This document shows, one piece after another, positions 6,623 to 9,819 of a stretch of DNA of 9,819 bases. The DNA is from an uncultured Fibrobacterota bacterium. Its GTDB lineage: Bacteria > Fibrobacterota > Chitinivibrionia > Chitinivibrionales > CAIOZP01. The first letter of the stretch is position 1; each line of letters begins with the position of its first letter. Position numbers and translations under genes: made by a program. Under the pieces are notes generated by a model that was not told the origin of the DNA, did not search any database, and saw nothing but the letters and a program-made list of their open reading frames with translations. The stretch spans positions 1 through 9,819 of the forward strand of contig CAIOZP010000042.1 of the NCBI GenBank assembly GCA_903862805.1, read 5' to 3'.

Positions 6623-7930
6623 TCAATTAACCTCACAGCAAGGCGATTCCTTTAAACTCAAAACTGACCACATGCAGATAATCGGCGAAATAATCATCAG
6701 ATAGTTTGCGCCTTCCCATATTGAAAAATTCCAATGATGGGTTATGAGATCCCCGAAAGATGCGCCTGCCAAAGGAACCGCGCAGGCTATTGCCAATGAA
6801 ATCATCCATGAAGTCAGGGTCTGTTGTGTTTTTAGAGCTATCCATAGCCCCGCAAAGACTGCGACTAATGCGGCAACTATGCGAAGCATCGGGCTCACGA
6901 GTTTTTCGCCTTTCCCGATGATGTGCAGCGGCGAATAGGCTGGAGGATCTGGCAGATAGAATGACAGATGAAGTGCCAGCGCAAATGTAAGGGAAGTGCA
7001 GAAGAAATACAGGGCAGATCGTTTGTTCGTCTTGTACAAAAACAGTGTCCACAAAGGAATGAGTTCAATAAAAATCACCCTTGACGTAGCTATCGCAGCA
7101 CAAAAAATGGCTATCACCAAACCGCTTATCCAGTTTCGAGCGCTGTTTTTTGCAGGCTGACAACCTATGCCATGATTCACTAATTGCCATTTGTAAAGCA
7201 ATGCTGTTGCAATGGCAAAAAGGATTCCGATAACGATCATATCTGAACCCGCAACCATGATTTCCCAGAAGACCGGATCCAATGCCAAAAGCAACAGGAA
7301 AGCTGAAGCAAAAAGGAAAGAGCCTGTAAGGTCAGCTGTTATCAGACCAGTAATCAGAAGCGCGCATGGTGTGAAGAGAAAATATCTGGAATACCCGGAA
7401 AAGGGAATTGCCAGAAGAATTATACCAGGACCAGGGCTGATCTTGTTGCCGGTATATAAATGCGCGTGATAAGGATTGTGTCCGGAAAGAAGCATTTGGC
7501 CGGTCTGAATTATTGCGTCATCCTGATCGGATCCTCGAAGTTCTTTTTTAAGCCCGTCGGCGATGGGGTAAATGAAAAAATTCACGGCGGTAATAACAAC
7601 CACAATCAAACTGAAAAGAGTTTTTGAATTGATAAAACGGGAACGATGTTTCCCAGCAAGAAAATTGATAATTACGGTAATTGCTCCCAATGATGCGAGT
7701 CCGTATGCGACAGTGAAAATCAGAAAATGCGTAGGCAAATATTTTGCAATGGGGCGAAGCGAAGGTACGATCGTCAATAGCCAAAGGATGAGAATCAGGT
7801 TAAATTTGGACTTCATCTTGGATGGTTCTTTCAGCAAGGTAAAGGTAGGCGGGATACGAAAAGGAGGAATGCCTTCCCCTTTGGCCGGAGCCACATGGTT
7901 ATCCGTATTGCCCTTGGTTTTACGAAGCAC
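6623..7930 (-). CDS. Polytopic membrane protein, GT-C/GT87-like glycosyltransferase candidate
   Basis: From the GTG at 7930 this is 435 residues, with about ten or more hydrophobic helices after residue 43. The first large loop holds G-S-D-Q-D-D-A-I (133-140) and L-L-S-G-H-N-P-Y (147-154), the pattern D...LL.G.NPY seen in DUF2029/GT87 and related GT-C mannosyltransferases, where an Asp in this loop is catalytic. Later A-G-S-D-M opens a helix, as in that group. It would move a sugar from a polyprenyl-phosphate carrier on the outer face of the inner membrane; this is inferred. The start is uncertain: the GTG has a close AGGA, 18 bases after pyrC, while an ATG at 7816 (residue 39) gives a 397-residue protein that begins just before the first helix but has a weak ribosome binding site. 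The stop is TGA. Confidence 0.7.
   Translation of the reverse strand: MLRKTKGNTDNHVAPAKGEGIPPFRIPPTFTLLKEPSKMKSKFNLILILWLLTIVPSLRPIAKYLPTHFLIFTVAYGLASLGAITVIINFLAGKHRSRFINSKTLFSLIVVVITAVNFFIYPIADGLKKELRGSDQDDAIIQTGQMLLSGHNPYHAHLYTGNKISPGPGIILLAIPFSGYSRYFLFTPCALLITGLITADLTGSFLFASAFLLLLALDPVFWEIMVAGSDMIVIGILFAIATALLYKWQLVNHGIGCQPAKNSARNWISGLVIAIFCAAIATSRVIFIELIPLWTLFLYKTNKRSALYFFCTSLTFALALHLSFYLPDPPAYSPLHIIGKGEKLVSPMLRIVAALVAVFAGLWIALKTQQTLTSWMISLAIACAVPLAGASFGDLITHHWNFSIWEGANYLMIISPIICMWSVLSLKESPCCEVN
7859..7882 (-). terminator. Weak possible terminator or attenuator after pyrC
   Basis: On the minus strand AAAGGGGAAGG, loop CATT, CCTCCTTTT can fold into a stem with one bulged A and two G-U pairs, ending in a short T run. 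If real, it would end or attenuate pyrB-pyrC transcription and imply that the membrane protein starts at the ATG at 7816. If the membrane protein starts at 7930, the hairpin lies inside its coding region. The stem is imperfect, so the call is weak. Confidence 0.25.
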
Positions 7931-7948
7931 TTTTCCTACTTCGCTGGG

Positions 7949-9286
7949 CTATGCCTCGAAAACCAGATGTCCACCAACAATTGTTCCGACCGCTCTGCCT
8001 TCAAGATCAAATCCGATGAAGGCCGAGTTCCTTCCCTTCGAATAGAACTCCTTTGGATCGACGGTCCACTTCACGTCGGGATCGATGATCGTTATATCGG
8101 CAACGGTTCCGACAGAAAGATCCCCGCCAGGTACGCCAAGAATTCTGTGCGGATTAAGGCTCATTTTTTTGATCAGATCCGACGGGCTTAAAACACCTGT
8201 CTTGACAAGATGCGAAACGCTTGCGCCGACCATTGTCTCGAGTCCGACCACTCCGTTGAGCGCATTGTCGAACTCGATGTCTTTTTCCTCGACGCAGTGC
8301 GGCGCATGATCGCTGGCGATGCAGTCAATTGTTCCATCACGAAGTCCTTCAACAACGGCGATTCTGTCGGCCTCGGAACGAAGCGGTGGGTTCATTTTTT
8401 TATTGCCGTCGAAGCTTGCGACAGCATCATCGGTCAGGATGAAATAGTGTGGCGCGGTTTCGCATGTCACGTTCACTCCGCGAGCTTTGGCACTGCGAAT
8501 GAAGTCGATGCTGCCCTTGCTTGACACATGCATGATGTGACATTTCGCGCCGGTGTATTCGGCGATCATCACGTCGCGGGCGACGCAGATGTCTTCGGCG
8601 ATGGTCGGGATTCCGCGCAGACCGTACTTGGTCGAGACCGGCCCTTCGTTGGCATGTCCGCCGTGAGCGAGTGCCGCGTCTTCGCTATGACAACATACCG
8701 GAATCCCAAAACTTTTTGAATAGTTGAAGGCGTGCTTCATGAGCAGACTGCTTGACACGGCGCGACCGTCGTCGGTGACTGCGACCGCACCTGCGCCGAC
8801 CATCTCGCCCATTGGTGCGAGCTCCTTGCCTTCGAGTCCTTTACTTATTGCGCCCATCGGGTGAATGCGGGCAAGACAATCTTCGCCGCGCTGAAGTACA
8901 TATCGGATGTAGCTTTCTTCATCGAGCACAGGCGTGGTGTTCGGCATGCAGGCAACCGATGTAAAACCACCGGCGGCGGCGGCGTTTGTTCCGCTGGTGA
9001 TGGTTTCTTTATCTTCACGGCCCGGCTCACGCAGATGAACGTGCATGTCGAAAAGTCCCGGCACGACCCACTTTCCTTTAGCATCGATCGCTTTATCTGC
9101 CTTGAAATTTTTTGGAATATTTTCGCCGACGCCGACGATTTCTCCTTTGTCAAGCGCAACATCAAGAACCGTATCAACGCCGTTCGCCGGATCAATCACG
9201 CGGCCGCCGGTAATTAGAACGCTTCCGGCGATGCTGCGGAACGGTTTCGCATCTGTCAATAATTTACCATAAGCTTTTTTAGACAT
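7949..9286 (-). CDS. pyrC: Dihydroorotase (class I type)
   Basis: PyrC closes carbamoyl-aspartate to dihydroorotate, the third step of de novo UMP synthesis, in the cytoplasm. With the ATG at 9286 it is 445 residues, normal for class I enzymes. The amidohydrolase metal ligands are visible: [10 protein letters not shown] with His82 and His84, T-D-D-G (171-174), C-C-H-S-E-D with His200, I-M-H-V-S-S with His253, and S-D-H-A-P-H with Asp326. N-P-P-L-R (299-303) is also in place. The N-terminus has about 20 residues before the first strand, slightly longer than usual. An in-frame TTG at 9304 lies inside the ribosome binding site and is not the start. The gene overlaps pyrB by 8 bases, so the two are translationally coupled. 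The stop is TAG. Confidence 0.97.
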   Translation of the reverse strand: MSKKAYGKLLTDAKPFRSIAGSVLITGGRVIDPANGVDTVLDVALDKGEIVGVGENIPKNFKADKAIDAKGKWVVPGLFDMHVHLREPGREDKETITSGTNAAAAGGFTSVACMPNTTPVLDEESYIRYVLQRGEDCLARIHPMGAISKGLEGKELAPMGEMVGAGAVAVTDDGRAVSSSLLMKHAFNYSKSFGIPVCCHSEDAALAHGGHANEGPVSTKYGLRGIPTIAEDICVARDVMIAEYTGAKCHIMHVSSKGSIDFIRSAKARGVNVTCETAPHYFILTDDAVASFDGNKKMNPPLRSEADRIAVVEGLRDGTIDCIASDHAPHCVEEKDIEFDNALNGVVGLETMVGASVSHLVKTGVLSPSDLIKKMSLNPHRILGVPGGDLSVGTVADITIIDPDVKWTVDPKEFYSKGRNSAFIGFDLEGRAVGTIVGGHLVFEA

Positions 9287-9819
9287 TAGAATCACTTCCT
9301 CCAAGTAGATATAGAACAGCCATGCGAAGAGCCACGCCGTTGGTGACCTGATCGAGAATGACCGAGCGCTCCGAATCGGCGACGGTTGACGCGAGTTCGA
9401 TTCCGCGATTGATCGGCCCCGGGTGCATCACGATTGCATGATCTGGCAGACGCGCCGCGCGTTCGTCGTCGAGGCACTAACGCAGGCGGTATTCGCGTGC
9501 CGATGGAAGAAGGCCGGAACTTTGACGCTCAAGCTGAAGTCGTAGCAGCATCACAACGTCGGCGCCTTCGATTGCTTCGTCGATATTGTCGGTGACTCGC
9601 ACGCCAAGCACATCGGGATGCTGTGGCAGAAGAGTGCGCGGTCCGCAGACTGTCACATCCATGCCCATCGTTTTCATTCCCCAGACGTTGCTTCGTGCGA
9701 CACGGCTGTGAAGTATGTCGCCGACGATCGCGACCTTAAGTCCGGCGAGTTTTCCGAAGTGACGACGGATTGTCATCATGTCAATCAGAGCCTGTGTCGG
9801 ATGTTCGTTGGTTCCATCA
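9279..9819 (-). pseudogene. pyrB: Aspartate carbamoyltransferase catalytic subunit, 5' part outside the window, interrupted by an in-frame TAG
   Basis: PyrB joins carbamoyl phosphate and aspartate, the committed step of pyrimidine synthesis. The visible frame begins [13 protein letters not shown] at the right edge (the His-Pro-Thr-Gln carbamoyl-phosphate loop), continues through [16 protein letters not shown], and reaches L-R-L-Q-L-E-R-Q and [12 protein letters not shown] stop stands at 9477-9479. After it the same frame continues for 65 perfectly typical codons: [12 protein letters not shown], the active-site loop, then [17 protein letters not shown], to a TAA at 9279-9281. There is no frameshift. 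In family members the interrupted column usually holds Tyr or Phe, so one base change from a Tyr codon explains it. A protein ending at the TAG would lack the H-P-G-P loop and be inactive. A sequencing error, a true mutation, or amber readthrough are all possible. Confidence 0.9.
9295..9302 (-). promoter_or_regulatory. pyrC ribosome binding site that decides its start
   Basis: GGAGGAAG on the minus strand ends 8 bases before the ATG at 9286 and lies within the 3' end of pyrB. It overlaps the in-frame TTG at 9304, which rules out that longer start, and supports coupling of pyrC translation to pyrB. Confidence 0.75.

Noticed and set aside
9287..9304. Longer pyrC start at a TTG (9304)
   Set aside because: The TTG codon overlaps the GGAGGAAG ribosome binding site, and the ATG at 9286 is spaced correctly from it.
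9279..9819. General reassignment of UAG as a sense codon in this organism
   Set aside because: clpP and pyrC end in TAG at the expected family lengths, and clpP has a terminator just after it, so UAG works as a stop here.
1..9819. CRISPR array, tRNA, rRNA, insertion sequence or attachment site
   Set aside because: I saw no spaced direct repeats, cloverleaf-like sequence, rRNA motifs, transposase motifs or flanking inverted repeats on either strand.

Overview
The window looks like chromosomal DNA from a Gram-negative bacterium of moderate GC content, most plausibly in the Fibrobacterota or the wider FCB group. The reasons are two lipobox lipoproteins, a secreted CE4-type deacetylase that ends in a beta-rich domain resembling the sorting/FlgD-like C-terminal domains of that group, and housekeeping genes of ordinary bacterial type (clpP, ndk, pyrB, pyrC). 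The assignment rests on protein style, not on a marker gene, so it is only moderately sure.

Layout from left to right. Positions 1-127 hold no gene I can support. A secreted Ser/Thr-rich lipoprotein of unknown function (128-1069, minus) is followed by a 365-base intergenic stretch that holds its likely promoter and the clpP terminator. clpP (1435-2067, minus) stands alone, without tig or clpX beside it. It is divergent from a secreted polysaccharide/chitin-deacetylase-like protein (2279-3874, plus). A strong bidirectional terminator (3918-3950) separates that gene from a long run of minus-strand genes that fills the rest of the window.

Read in the direction of transcription, the run is: pyrB (enters from the right edge, interrupted by an in-frame TAG), pyrC (dihydroorotase, overlapping pyrB by 8 bases), a polytopic membrane protein resembling GT-C/GT87 glycosyltransferases, a DUF535 (VirK/YbjX) protein, a PIN-domain protein with an unusual C-terminal extension, ndk (nucleoside diphosphate kinase), and a small cysteine-rich lipoprotein overlapping ndk by 4 bases. 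pyrB-pyrC and ndk-lipoprotein are clearly coupled pairs. The genes between them have 18-142 base gaps and may form separate transcription units. PyrB and PyrC catalyse consecutive steps of de novo pyrimidine synthesis, and Ndk finishes nucleotide synthesis by making NTPs. The other genes have no obvious link to this pathway.

I see no mobile element, CRISPR array, tRNA or rRNA. The points most worth a second look are the single in-frame amber codon in an otherwise intact pyrB reading frame, the C-terminal extension of the PIN protein that resembles a separately encoded partner protein, a nine-base C tract just upstream of that PIN gene, and the twin CX6C motifs of the small lipoprotein.
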